This document shows, in pieces, positions 33,346 through 42,691 of a DNA stretch of 64,000 bases. Positions within the stretch are counted from its first letter, which is position 1, and each line of letters begins with the position of its first letter. The notes below the pieces were generated by a model, which searched no databases, had not been told where the DNA came from, and worked only from the letters and a program-made list of their open reading frames with translations. This DNA is from Marinoscillum sp049115815. Its GTDB lineage: Bacteria; Bacteroidota; Bacteroidia; Cytophagales; Cyclobacteriaceae. The translations under genes and the position numbers were made by a program. The stretch spans positions 124,001 to 188,000 of the forward strand of contig JAGDZO010000014.1 in assembly GCA_049115815.1 (NCBI GenBank), read 5' to 3'.

Positions 33346-36300
33346 TTAGTCCTTCATCAGTTTCCTCGTATATGTCCCTTCGGATGTAACCATCTTCAAT
33401 ATGATCATGCCTTTGGCTCTTATTGGTACCTCCATGCTGGAAATCTGAGTTTGGAGTGCGCTGTTCTCTAGGAGGACCTTGCCAGATATATCCATCACAG
33501 TATATGACGCTACATCCAACGCTCTCGGAAAATCTACCCTCAATGAATGTGCTAACATTCGGTAAATAGGCTTACTCATCAAGTGAGTAGAAAGTGCATC
33601 CATGGTACGGGTATAGTAGAGCCTCAAACGATCTTCATTTTTACCAGCCTCCTGATAAATGGTGATCACCTCCCCTTCTCTAAGGTCATAAATCTCCTGA
33701 GTATGCTGATCAAACAGCAAATAGCGATAGCCAAAAGGAAGATCCCCAAGTTCCTTAACGGTCAATGCCAATTGCTGTGGTGTCTTTGTCATGATACCCA
33801 ATGCTACCTCAGACTCCTGATCATGCGCTAACCCTTGAATGGCCATCTTTTGCTCTCCTATTAGACTGTAAAAGGACAGGTCTTGGTTGCCCGTTAGTTT
33901 CACGGCATCATACTTCGGATCAAAGCCAATAGTGGCGTCCTCTCGCACCCCAATGAGCAACTCATTTCTTTGGCCATCGGAAGATTGTACCGATATTCGC
34001 AGATTGCCATCCTTGGTACCAGATTTTCGAAAGAAATTCGTATCCGCATTTTGGCCAGTGACTCTCATACTTTCACTAAAAGTAATATTCGCAGAAGTAG
34101 TCGGTGTACCAGTCAGCTTGATGAAAAATCCTTGCATAGAGCCTATGTAGCCGTTGAAAGATCCTCCATTTGGTCCATTGCCCACGTGACCAAGTTGGCT
34201 CACTATCATGTAATCTGCGTTGGTTCCTCGCTGGGTATTGGAGCCTCCATCATCCCATAGGTAAACCGAGCTACCAAGACCAGCTACTACCGACTCCACA
34301 TGCAGAGCAGCAGGATAAGGATTGCAAAGGAGCTGCCAGCCGGCCTCAGGGCCGTCTGTGATGGTTAGATTTTCTACCACTATGTCTCCATCGTTGGGCA
34401 ACCCCGTGAAGCTGATCTGCTGAGTACCTCCAGCTGCGGCATAGCCTCGACCTACGGCTAGAGATTCGTTCTTTGCGTCAATCCATCGGTCTGCACCGTC
34501 ATTGGAGCCATAGGCAATTGTCTCATTATAGCCATATACATATTGACCTAAGTCAGAACCCTGCTGAGTAGGATTAGCTACTGGCGAACCCACAAAGCTG
34601 TATCGTCCATCTGCAAAGCGTTTGTTTCTATAAACCTTAGCTTCCGCGGCATTGTTGTTGGCGGCATAGGTGATCAGCGAGCTTCCAGATGCTACCATAA
34701 TATCACCAATCATCGTTTCTGATAGTGCTCCTGTCTTGGTCACTTGGATTTCATCGTAGTAAGTGTCTCCCGTAGTAGCAGGTTGGAGTTGGAGCAGCCA
34801 TGTCCCCGTCTGAGTAATATCAGCGGTCAATGTAAACTTTTGCCACTCTGACGTGAAACTACTCGATATTTGAAGTTGATTCCCTGCCCAATTCACATAT
34901 CTCCAACGCTGTAGGCCAGACCCTCCAGCTGTAGATTTTGCATAGAAGGAGAAAGTATATTCGCCTAAGTCGTCGTTATCAATTTCCAATAAGCTAAAGA
35001 CAAAGTTATTGGTACTGCCATTGCTTGTAAGCTTGAGCGACTTGGTGCCCTTATAAGCTGCTTCGCTTGTGACTTCATAGGCAGTGACGCCACCATCGCT
35101 AGATACCAAGTTTGTGAGCGCTTGTGTGGTCATTGATTCAAAGTCATACTCCAAAAAATGAGCAGACACCTCTTCTCCTGTGGTAGGTCCATCTATTTCA
35201 AAAGTGCTATTGTTAGCTACTGTCACTGTAGCATCTGGCCCTATGTAAGCTTCGGAGACCTTGAGATTTGCCGTGAGCGAAACATCGTCTTTCACCCGGA
35301 TAAGGAAATGATCTTTAGGAATGACGTCCCAATTATTGCTTTCGAATGTGCTGATCTGACAATTACCAAATCGGAAGGCGTAGTTTTTCGAATCTTCAAA
35401 AGCAACAGTGGGAAGACGAGTTGCACTGCTGGCACCTACTTCGCAATCTGAGGGTACCGTTTCTTGAACCACTCCATTGGCAGAAACGTAGCTCACCCCA
35501 AACTCCTGTACCGCTTCTTCTGTAATATCTAGAACCACTTCATAGATATTATTTCCTTTATCAGTCATCTCAGTAGTAACGTTATTCACCAAAGGACCGC
35601 CTAAACTGACAGCCCCAGTAATGCTGCTAGCTACAGGACTCATGTCATATTGAATGGTAATCTCTTTAGTAGCAAAGGCATCTTCCAATAACTCAACAGC
35701 CGGTGCTTCCCAATCAATACCTGGTACCCAATAGGTGCCTCCTACCTCATAAGCTCCTACATCTGGATTACTCCCCGAAAATCCATCCGTAATCCCCGAA
35801 ATATGAACTCCAGCATCTATGAGGGCTGATCCTGATACGGGCGTAAACTGCTTGTTCGCCACAGATTCGAAAGGTGAGGCTGAAGATATGATATTGGTGG
35901 TCTCAGATACATCCGTACCAATCCATGGAGTGATACTCGCATAATTATTTTCTATGACTATATCGTCTATGGTATAATTGGTGCCATTTGGTCCGGCCCA
36001 GCGTCCCATCGCTTCTTCTACTTCATAGATGGAATTGTTGTATATATCTATGTTCCAATTGTCCCAATTGATCTGAATGCCCGACCAGGTGATGTTCCAT
36101 ACCACGTTATGATGGACTGTGTAGCCTTTGCTATGATTGTCCAGATAGATACCAGCGGCACGTCCATCTGCATAATCCGGGCCTTCCGAATCGTGAAACC
36201 AGTTATGATGAATCACTGAGTTTTTGTCATTCGCATTACCTACCACATAGAACACGCCACCGTCATTATTGATCCGCATACAGTCATATACATCGTTGTA

Positions 36301-37539
36301 GCTAATCTCAGAATTGTTGCCATTGATGTAGAAGCCATCTCTTCCGCAAGCGTAAACTGTATTGTTTTCTATAGTTGTATATGGATGACTTGACCGGATG
36401 CCATTGGAGTGATTGCCCACGGTATTGCTGTATCTGATCACATTGTTGCTCACGGTATTGTTGCTGTGCCCATTCCAAGCATCGGTCAGAGACAGCCCGT
36501 TGATAGAGCTAAACTCTATCAGGTTGTGATCAACCAGATTATTGCTACCTCTAACAATGACTGATGCTTCGTTCACTTGTGCATCTGTATTATCTAGCTC
36601 ATCCAGACGCTGCGTACCGTATCTTATGGTACAGTTTTTTAGTACGTTGTTGCTTCCAGCAATAATGACATTACCCCCAAAAATCTCAATTCCATCAATT
36701 TCTATATAGTTTTTGGTAATGTTGATAGCTTGGATACGAGCAGTATACTCCGTCACGAATGATTCAGGGTTGGCATCATTAGGTGCATTGAAGTAGACTT
36801 CATCATTGGCATCATCGTAGTACCATTCCCCTGGATAATCTAGCGCACCAAGGGTCCCAAAAAGGTAAAATCGACCATAGTTATTGTTTCGAAACACAGT
36901 CGGATTGTGAGGATTAAATGGCCATTTGGTAATATCGACTGCCTGATAATTCACTGTCCCTGCCGTGGATGAAGTGATCAGTCTGGTCCAGCTAGCACCC
37001 GAATGTGCACCGAGGTACCAAACGTACCCTCCTGACCAGTCTACATTTGGAATACTCGTTCTGCTGATAGATGATCCCGTGCCACTATCCACCGGCTCTG
37101 CATCTATGGTGAAAGGGTCATTGTCTGCATTGTTGGGCCATCTGGCTATATCCATCGCATGGCCTTTGGCAAAAAGCATATTACGCTCTACTCCTAAGGG
37201 CATGGTCACGCTTGCTTTGTAAATAGCCCCCGAATAATTGGTCCATGAATCGATGGTCTCTGTAGCAGATATGACTACCTCATCCTGAGCGTAAGCCTTA
37301 AAAGCAATATACGCACCTGCGCTTCCTGAATTGGCCGGAGAAAGTGTTTCTCTATAAGTTCCCTCCTTGATATAGCAGATATCTCCTGCTACCATAATAG
37401 AGGCTGCTTTACCGATAGTCAAAAATGGATTTTGCTCCGTTCCTATATTACTATCACTTCCGTCTTTGGCTACATAGTAGTCTGTAGCTAAAGCTGACAG
37501 GCTACAAAACAGCGCGATGATGATACAAATTTTGTTCAT
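33346..37539 (-). CDS. Giant T9SS-secreted beta-helix protein with a carbohydrate-binding module
   Basis: This 1397-residue protein has a signal peptide (1-18), a DUF1565-type start (YYVAKDGSDSNIGTEQNPF) and a right-handed beta-helix to about residue 610. A beta domain follows, then a CBM4/9-like module (about 800-925, LGEYTFSFYAK, SEWQKFTLTADITQTG) and a long region typical of Bacteroidota surface proteins. The final 80 residues form a T9SS sorting domain. It is a paralogue of the protein at 10590: AR.PNN, NVD.SGG, DYPGEWYYD and GSNPDVGAYE occur in the same order. The beta-helix may be a glycosidase or lyase on algal galactan, but no known active site is recognised. A short hairpin (CTAAGA/TCTTAG) overlaps its stop codon. 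Confidence 0.75.
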   Translation of the reverse strand: MNKICIIIALFCSLSALATDYYVAKDGSDSNIGTEQNPFLTIGKAASIMVAGDICYIKEGTYRETLSPANSGSAGAYIAFKAYAQDEVVISATETIDSWTNYSGAIYKASVTMPLGVERNMLFAKGHAMDIARWPNNADNDPFTIDAEPVDSGTGSSISRTSIPNVDWSGGYVWYLGAHSGASWTRLITSSTAGTVNYQAVDITKWPFNPHNPTVFRNNNYGRFYLFGTLGALDYPGEWYYDDANDEVYFNAPNDANPESFVTEYTARIQAINITKNYIEIDGIEIFGGNVIIAGSNNVLKNCTIRYGTQRLDELDNTDAQVNEASVIVRGSNNLVDHNLIEFSSINGLSLTDAWNGHSNNTVSNNVIRYSNTVGNHSNGIRSSHPYTTIENNTVYACGRDGFYINGNNSEISYNDVYDCMRINNDGGVFYVVGNANDKNSVIHHNWFHDSEGPDYADGRAAGIYLDNHSKGYTVHHNVVWNITWSGIQINWDNWNIDIYNNSIYEVEEAMGRWAGPNGTNYTIDDIVIENNYASITPWIGTDVSETTNIISSASPFESVANKQFTPVSGSALIDAGVHISGITDGFSGSNPDVGAYEVGGTYWVPGIDWEAPAVELLEDAFATKEITIQYDMSPVASSITGAVSLGGPLVNNVTTEMTDKGNNIYEVVLDITEEAVQEFGVSYVSANGVVQETVPSDCEVGASSATRLPTVAFEDSKNYAFRFGNCQISTFESNNWDVIPKDHFLIRVKDDVSLTANLKVSEAYIGPDATVTVANNSTFEIDGPTTGEEVSAHFLEYDFESMTTQALTNLVSSDGGVTAYEVTSEAAYKGTKSLKLTSNGSTNNFVFSLLEIDNDDLGEYTFSFYAKSTAGGSGLQRWRYVNWAGNQLQISSSFTSEWQKFTLTADITQTGTWLLQLQPATTGDTYYDEIQVTKTGALSETMIGDIMVASGSSLITYAANNNAAEAKVYRNKRFADGRYSFVGSPVANPTQQGSDLGQYVYGYNETIAYGSNDGADRWIDAKNESLAVGRGYAAAGGTQQISFTGLPNDGDIVVENLTITDGPEAGWQLLCNPYPAALHVESVVAGLGSSVYLWDDGGSNTQRGTNADYMIVSQLGHVGNGPNGGSFNGYIGSMQGFFIKLTGTPTTSANITFSESMRVTGQNADTNFFRKSGTKDGNLRISVQSSDGQRNELLIGVREDATIGFDPKYDAVKLTGNQDLSFYSLIGEQKMAIQGLAHDQESEVALGIMTKTPQQLALTVKELGDLPFGYRYLLFDQHTQEIYDLREGEVITIYQEAGKNEDRLRLYYTRTMDALSTHLMSKPIYRMLAHSLRVDFPRALDVASYTVMDISGKVLLENSALQTQISSMEVPIRAKGMIILKMVTSEGTYTRKLMKD

Positions 37540-37702
37540 GAAATAGCTAATGGTTACAAGGTCAAAATTAAATACACGTCACCCACAAGCTATGTGTCAA
37601 ACACTTTCTATTTGAAGGGGTAAATAGGAATTTCACCTATTAAACTTTCGTGAAGGATGATTTATTGAAGGACTAATCCTATCCAAGCCGAGTATACGAA
37701 AT

Positions 37703-37722
37703 GGTTTGCGCATTTTAGAACA
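37703..37722 (-). promoter_or_regulatory. Candidate shared operator, copy 2
   Basis: On the minus strand it reads TGTTCTAAAATGCGCAAACC, which matches the site at 63061 at 17 of 20 positions. It lies 53 bases before the DUF5060 gene and 164 before the beta-helix gene, which are divergent. It overlaps the candidate -33 element of the plus-strand promoter. Confidence 0.4.
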
Positions 37723-37735
37723 AGGCCTAGAGTTT
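37705..37735 (+). promoter_or_regulatory. Candidate Bacteroidota promoter for the DUF5060 gene
   Basis: TTTG at 37705 is followed after 19 bases by TAGAGTTT, close to the TTTG-N19-21-TAnnTTTG consensus. It lies 40 bases before the start codon. The -7 box is imperfect. Confidence 0.3.
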
Positions 37736-37774
37736 AACTTGAATGAATAATCTAAAACTAGCTAACATAAGAAT

Positions 37775-40700
37775 ATGAAACTAAGGCTATCCTTTCTCCC
37801 ATTTTTCATTGCGGTATTTTCTGTTTTCCATTTGTCCGCACAGAGTATAACAAGCCTCTCATTAATCAACGCTAATACGAACCAACCAATTGGGGATCTT
37901 ACACAAGACTATGTGATCAACCTCACTGAAATTGGGTCAGAGTTGAATATTCGTGCCAACACCACTGGAACCATCGGAAGTGTGAAATTTTTTCTGGATG
38001 GTACTGCCGTAAGGACCGAGAGCACAGCACCCTATGCTTTTGCTGGAGATACTGACGGTGATTATTGGGTTTGGACCCCACCACTTGGTAATCATACCGT
38101 CAAAGCCATAGCTTATTCGGAAGGTGGCGGTGCTGGAAGTGAATTATCCTCCATAGAAATAAATTTCACCGTGGAAGGAACTCAAAATGACATTGTCTTT
38201 CCGACAGAATTGGGAACTGGTGAAGTAATCATCTCAGGAGAAACAAAGAAATGGCACAATGTAACTCTCACTTTTGATGGGCCATCATATGCTGAAACAG
38301 ACAATGATCCTAATCCATTTCTAGATTTAAGACTAAATGTCACCTTCACCCAAGGAGATCTCTCCTACCTAGTACCTGGGTATTTTGCCGTAGATGGAAA
38401 TGCCGGAGAATCTAGTGCCACCTCAGGAAACAAATGGCGCGTGCATTTTACTCCCCCTACGACAGGAGAATGGTCCTATACTGCTTCTTTCAGAATAGGT
38501 AGAAATATCGCTATTTCAGATAACAGTACAGAGGGTGACCCGATCGGCTCTATAGACGGAAAAGCAGGAGCAATAACCATATTGGAATCTGACAAGAATA
38601 CTCCTGACTTTCGCTCAAAAGGTCGCCTGGAGTATGTTGGTGAGCACTTCCTCAAATTTGCTGAGACAGGTGAGTACTTTGTGAAAGGTGGACCGGATGC
38701 TCCAGAAAACTTCTTGGCATATGAGGACTTTGATAATACGCCTAACGAAGGCAACCGAAGAAAATCATGGGCTCCACATGCTAATGACTGGAAAACAGGA
38801 GACCCTAGCTGGCAAGACGGCAAAGGAACTGAAATCATCGGTGCGCTAAATTATCTTAATAGTGAAGGATTGAATGCGTTTTCATTCCTCACTATGAACA
38901 TAGGCGGTGATGACAAAAACGTCTACCCGTATGTGACCAATTCTGACTTCAAGCATTTTGATTGTTCCAAGCTGGATCAATGGGAAATCGTATTCACTCA
39001 TGGCCAGAAATTGGGATTATACCTTCATTTCAAGACTCAGGAAACTGAAAATGATCAGCTACTAGACGGAGGAGACTTGGGCAGAAATAGAAAGCTTTAC
39101 TACAGAGAATTGATCGCTAGATATGCTCATCATTTAGCCCTTAATTGGAATCTGGGAGAAGAAAATACACAGACCGTGCAGCAGCGAAAGGAAATGGCCA
39201 AATACTTCAGAGAGCACGATCCTTATCAAAATCATATAGTGATTCACTCATACCCTGATCAGCAAGAGAAGGTCTATGCAGGATTGTTGGGTGATCAATC
39301 TGAAATCACTGGTGCCTCCGTACAGACTGGATGGAACAAAGTATATCAATCCACGCTGACTTGGGTAGAGCGCTCTCGCGAATCAAGTAAAAAATGGGTG
39401 GTGGCCAATGACGAACAAGGTAGCGCCAATACTGGAGTGCCACACGACGACTATGCTGGTTCTCCTACTCTTGATCAGATAAGACAACAAACGCTATGGG
39501 GAAACCTAATGGCTGGAGGTGCTGGAGTAGAATACTATTTCGGCTACCAGCTTCCTAATTCAGATCTTTCATGTCAGGACTATAGAAGTCGAGACAGAAG
39601 TTGGGATTACGTAAAAATTGCCATCGGTTTCTTCAGTGCTTTACCGGTACAAAACATGCAACCAAATGCCAATCTGGTAAGCTCTGGATGGGCTTTGGCG
39701 GATGAAGGTAGAACCTATCTTGTTTACCTCCCATCAGGTGGGAATGTCACTCTAGACATAGCCGTAGCTGGTAACTATGAAGTGAAATGGTTCAATCCAA
39801 GAAGCGGTGGTGCACTATTAGATGGCAGTGTGCTCCAACTGACGGAATCTGGGAAGCAAAGTATTGGCACGCCTCCATCAGAACCAAACTCCGATTGGGC
39901 TGCCCTGATCACTCGCCAAAATGCAGGAGACAATCAAGATCCTGAGGCTACTTTCACTGCGGACGTATTGGAAGGAACCGCCCCCTTGAAGGTCAATTTC
40001 AACGCATCGGAGAGTACTGATCCAGATGGGACAATAGAGAGTTACGCTTGGGATTTTGGAGATGGTATCACGGGTGCAGGTAAAGAGATCACGCATACAT
40101 TTGAAAGTAGAGGGTCTTTTGAGGTTCAGTTGCTCATACTTGATGACAAAGGAGGCTTTGATCGCCATACCAAAACCATTAAAGTAGCATCTGCAGGGTC
40201 ATGTGGTAGTCCTCTAACCATAAGCTCCGTGGACTTTGACAAAGGAGGTTTCTATATAGACAATTATACCGGCACAAATCTTTTGGCTATACAGCCCAAT
40301 GAGACCACCGGTGCTCCTGTCACTGCAACAGCATCTGCCACTTTCACAGGTGAAAGCTGCAACTACAACCTGATATTCCACGGTGTAGGAGAAAGTGACG
40401 GAGAGGCCGCATTCAAGATATATATAGATGACCTAGAAGTAGGCGCTTACAACATACCTCTAAGCACTCAAAATTGGGAAATAGGAAGCAAGTACAATCT
40501 TGAAATAGAAAATCTGGAAATAGCCCAAAATGCAACCATCAAAGTAGAGGGAAGTACAGCTTCCGCAGATGGCAAAGAATGGAGCCGTGCTCGATGGCTT
40601 AAATTGGAAATTTTGCCGGCTACATGTGGAGAGGCGGGAGTATTTGAAGAATCTGACGGTTATGTGGTGGTGGAAGCAGAAAGTGCTTTGCAACTAGGAA

Positions 40701-42622
40701 CTGGGTTTGAATTGAAAAATTCGTTCAGCGAAGTAGCACTGGGAGAAGGGCATATTGAATATACTGGATCAAATAGTTATGGCTCAGTACCTACCCAATC
40801 TATCACAGAGTATAGCATAAAGATTAATACGCCGGGCACTTACCAATTCAAATGGCGTTCGAGAAATGGTTCTGGCGCTGAAGCCTTCGATCAAGAAAAC
40901 GACAGTTGGCTAAAGATCGAATCAACTAGATTTTATGGAGTAAAAAATGGTGTTGAACATACCTTTGCTAAGGATGACTTCATCAAAGTGTGGATTCAAG
41001 ATTTGAACAAATGGTCTTGGAACTGCTTTGGGGAGCACAGTGGGGTTAATGGCATGAATGTATTCGCTACTTTTGATAAGGCTGGTACCTATCAGATAAG
41101 TATAGCGGGCAGGTCGCATGGTCACCCTATTGATCGATTTGCTCTTTATCTACCCGGCAAGGGTAGCATAGCCATGAACACATCCACCTCTGAATCAGCC
41201 TCTGGTTGCCCTACTACGGAAGCTAAGGTGCGCGCTACAGATAAAGGCTATGGCATCAATAAATCTGATGAAGTATTTGAGATTGACGGTGAGTTAGATA
41301 ATCATTGGTCTTTTTTTAATTCCGAACCAGGCGAGTATGAAAGCAGCGGGAAGGATCTTCCTAACTCTGAAGACCTCTCCTTCTCCTATCAAATGGCCTA
41401 TGACGATGACTATCTTTTTATTCTGGCAGACGTCCAGGATCAATCACTCTACTCACCTACGGATGAATCAGAATATGCCAAGTCAGACAATGTATCACTT
41501 TTTTTCAATCCTGATCTACAACACAATGAATCGGGTGGCTATGGCAATGATGCAATCCACATCAGGATGAACTACGGTGTATCTGATAGTCCTATCACTG
41601 GCTCAGAGAGTTGGAATGGTGGAGATGGTTTTTCCTTTGTTAGCAAACAAACTTCAACGGGATACCTCCTAGAGGCAAAAATCCCATGGAGTCAGATACT
41701 TGGAGCCAGCGCTTCCCTGACTGAGGGGCTGAAAATGGGTTTTGAGATACAAGTAGATGATAATGATGATGGGGAATTACAAAATAGTTTAAGTTGGGCC
41801 AATGATACGAAATCTAACACAGCTGCTGTGGATACTCGTAAATTTGGAACTCTTACACTTGGCCCTCCTACCCTGAAGCATGTGGCGAAATCTGGGTGGG
41901 AAGTGATCTACGTAGATAGTGAAGAAATAGCGGGTGACAGACACGAAGCTATAGATGGAGACCCAGCCACCTTTTGGCATACTGAATGGAAAGATGCACA
42001 GCCAGGATTTCCTCATGAAATACAAATTGACTTCCACAACACACTAAATGTAGCCGAAGTACACTATATGCACAGGCAAGATCAATGGGGTCCAAACGGA
42101 GCTATAGGCGAATATGAGATTTATGTAAGTAATGATTCGAAGAATTGGGGCGAACCAGCAGCCAAAGGTGAATTGGAATGGCCATCAGACCTAGCTACTA
42201 ATTATAAGCTGAGTCACATGATCACATTAGATCAAGTCATACAAGGTAGATATCTCCGACTGGTGGCGCTGAGTGAAACTCAAAACATTGCTGCAAAGCC
42301 CTTTACAGCGATCGCCGAACTAGATGTAGTCGAGGGAGAATTGCTTGATGAAGAAGATATAAAAGAAGAACTATCCGTCAGTTCTGAAAGCAAATTTTCC
42401 ATCTTTCCTAATCCAGTAATCAATAATACTTTCACCATCAACATGGACCAAGAAGGCGACTACCTTCTGACTATTTCCGACTTAGCCGGACAAGAAATCA
42501 TGAAGCATAGTTTCAGCGGAAGCATTGCCCACTTGAACTCTAGCCAATGGAAATCTGGACTTTACTTTGTTAAACTAACAAGCATTGTATCCACTTATGA
42601 AGCCAAAATCGTCGTGGAGTAA
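37775..42622 (+). CDS. Giant T9SS-secreted DUF5060/TIM-barrel glycosidase-like protein with many binding modules
   Basis: This 1615-residue protein has a signal peptide (1-22), an immunoglobulin-like domain (about 25-125), a DUF5060 domain (about 145-225) and a DUF4038-like TIM barrel (about 265-610; GALNYLNSEGLNAFSFLTMN, ARYAHHLALNWNLGEEN, NDEQGS). A PKD domain (about 720-808), a beta module (810-945), a CBM6-like module (957-1130, YVVVEAES...IEYTG), a CBM9-like domain (1190-1360) and a discoidin/CBM32 domain (1365-1500) follow. A T9SS sorting domain ends it. Asn-Leu-Gly-Glu at LNWNLGEEN is a likely acid/base site, Glu in NDEQG a candidate nucleophile. The barrel resembles uncharacterised GH140-like proteins. 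Substrate unknown. Confidence 0.75.
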   Translation: MKLRLSFLPFFIAVFSVFHLSAQSITSLSLINANTNQPIGDLTQDYVINLTEIGSELNIRANTTGTIGSVKFFLDGTAVRTESTAPYAFAGDTDGDYWVWTPPLGNHTVKAIAYSEGGGAGSELSSIEINFTVEGTQNDIVFPTELGTGEVIISGETKKWHNVTLTFDGPSYAETDNDPNPFLDLRLNVTFTQGDLSYLVPGYFAVDGNAGESSATSGNKWRVHFTPPTTGEWSYTASFRIGRNIAISDNSTEGDPIGSIDGKAGAITILESDKNTPDFRSKGRLEYVGEHFLKFAETGEYFVKGGPDAPENFLAYEDFDNTPNEGNRRKSWAPHANDWKTGDPSWQDGKGTEIIGALNYLNSEGLNAFSFLTMNIGGDDKNVYPYVTNSDFKHFDCSKLDQWEIVFTHGQKLGLYLHFKTQETENDQLLDGGDLGRNRKLYYRELIARYAHHLALNWNLGEENTQTVQQRKEMAKYFREHDPYQNHIVIHSYPDQQEKVYAGLLGDQSEITGASVQTGWNKVYQSTLTWVERSRESSKKWVVANDEQGSANTGVPHDDYAGSPTLDQIRQQTLWGNLMAGGAGVEYYFGYQLPNSDLSCQDYRSRDRSWDYVKIAIGFFSALPVQNMQPNANLVSSGWALADEGRTYLVYLPSGGNVTLDIAVAGNYEVKWFNPRSGGALLDGSVLQLTESGKQSIGTPPSEPNSDWAALITRQNAGDNQDPEATFTADVLEGTAPLKVNFNASESTDPDGTIESYAWDFGDGITGAGKEITHTFESRGSFEVQLLILDDKGGFDRHTKTIKVASAGSCGSPLTISSVDFDKGGFYIDNYTGTNLLAIQPNETTGAPVTATASATFTGESCNYNLIFHGVGESDGEAAFKIYIDDLEVGAYNIPLSTQNWEIGSKYNLEIENLEIAQNATIKVEGSTASADGKEWSRARWLKLEILPATCGEAGVFEESDGYVVVEAESALQLGTGFELKNSFSEVALGEGHIEYTGSNSYGSVPTQSITEYSIKINTPGTYQFKWRSRNGSGAEAFDQENDSWLKIESTRFYGVKNGVEHTFAKDDFIKVWIQDLNKWSWNCFGEHSGVNGMNVFATFDKAGTYQISIAGRSHGHPIDRFALYLPGKGSIAMNTSTSESASGCPTTEAKVRATDKGYGINKSDEVFEIDGELDNHWSFFNSEPGEYESSGKDLPNSEDLSFSYQMAYDDDYLFILADVQDQSLYSPTDESEYAKSDNVSLFFNPDLQHNESGGYGNDAIHIRMNYGVSDSPITGSESWNGGDGFSFVSKQTSTGYLLEAKIPWSQILGASASLTEGLKMGFEIQVDDNDDGELQNSLSWANDTKSNTAAVDTRKFGTLTLGPPTLKHVAKSGWEVIYVDSEEIAGDRHEAIDGDPATFWHTEWKDAQPGFPHEIQIDFHNTLNVAEVHYMHRQDQWGPNGAIGEYEIYVSNDSKNWGEPAAKGELEWPSDLATNYKLSHMITLDQVIQGRYLRLVALSETQNIAAKPFTAIAELDVVEGELLDEEDIKEELSVSSESKFSIFPNPVINNTFTINMDQEGDYLLTISDLAGQEIMKHSFSGSIAHLNSSQWKSGLYFVKLTSIVSTYEAKIVVE

Positions 42623-42658
42623 TAAAGAACAATCGAAGGTGGATCAAACCTCATTTCT

Positions 42659-42683
42659 AGAATGGTTCAATAGAACCAATTCT
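42659..42683. terminator. Hairpin between convergent genes, possible bidirectional terminator
   Basis: AGAATGGTTC pairs with GAACCAATTCT, with one bulged A, around a four-base loop. It lies 36 bases after the DUF5060 gene stop and 9 bases after the convergent GH29 stop. No strong T-run follows on either side. Confidence 0.45.
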
Positions 42684-42691
42684 CCTGACCG

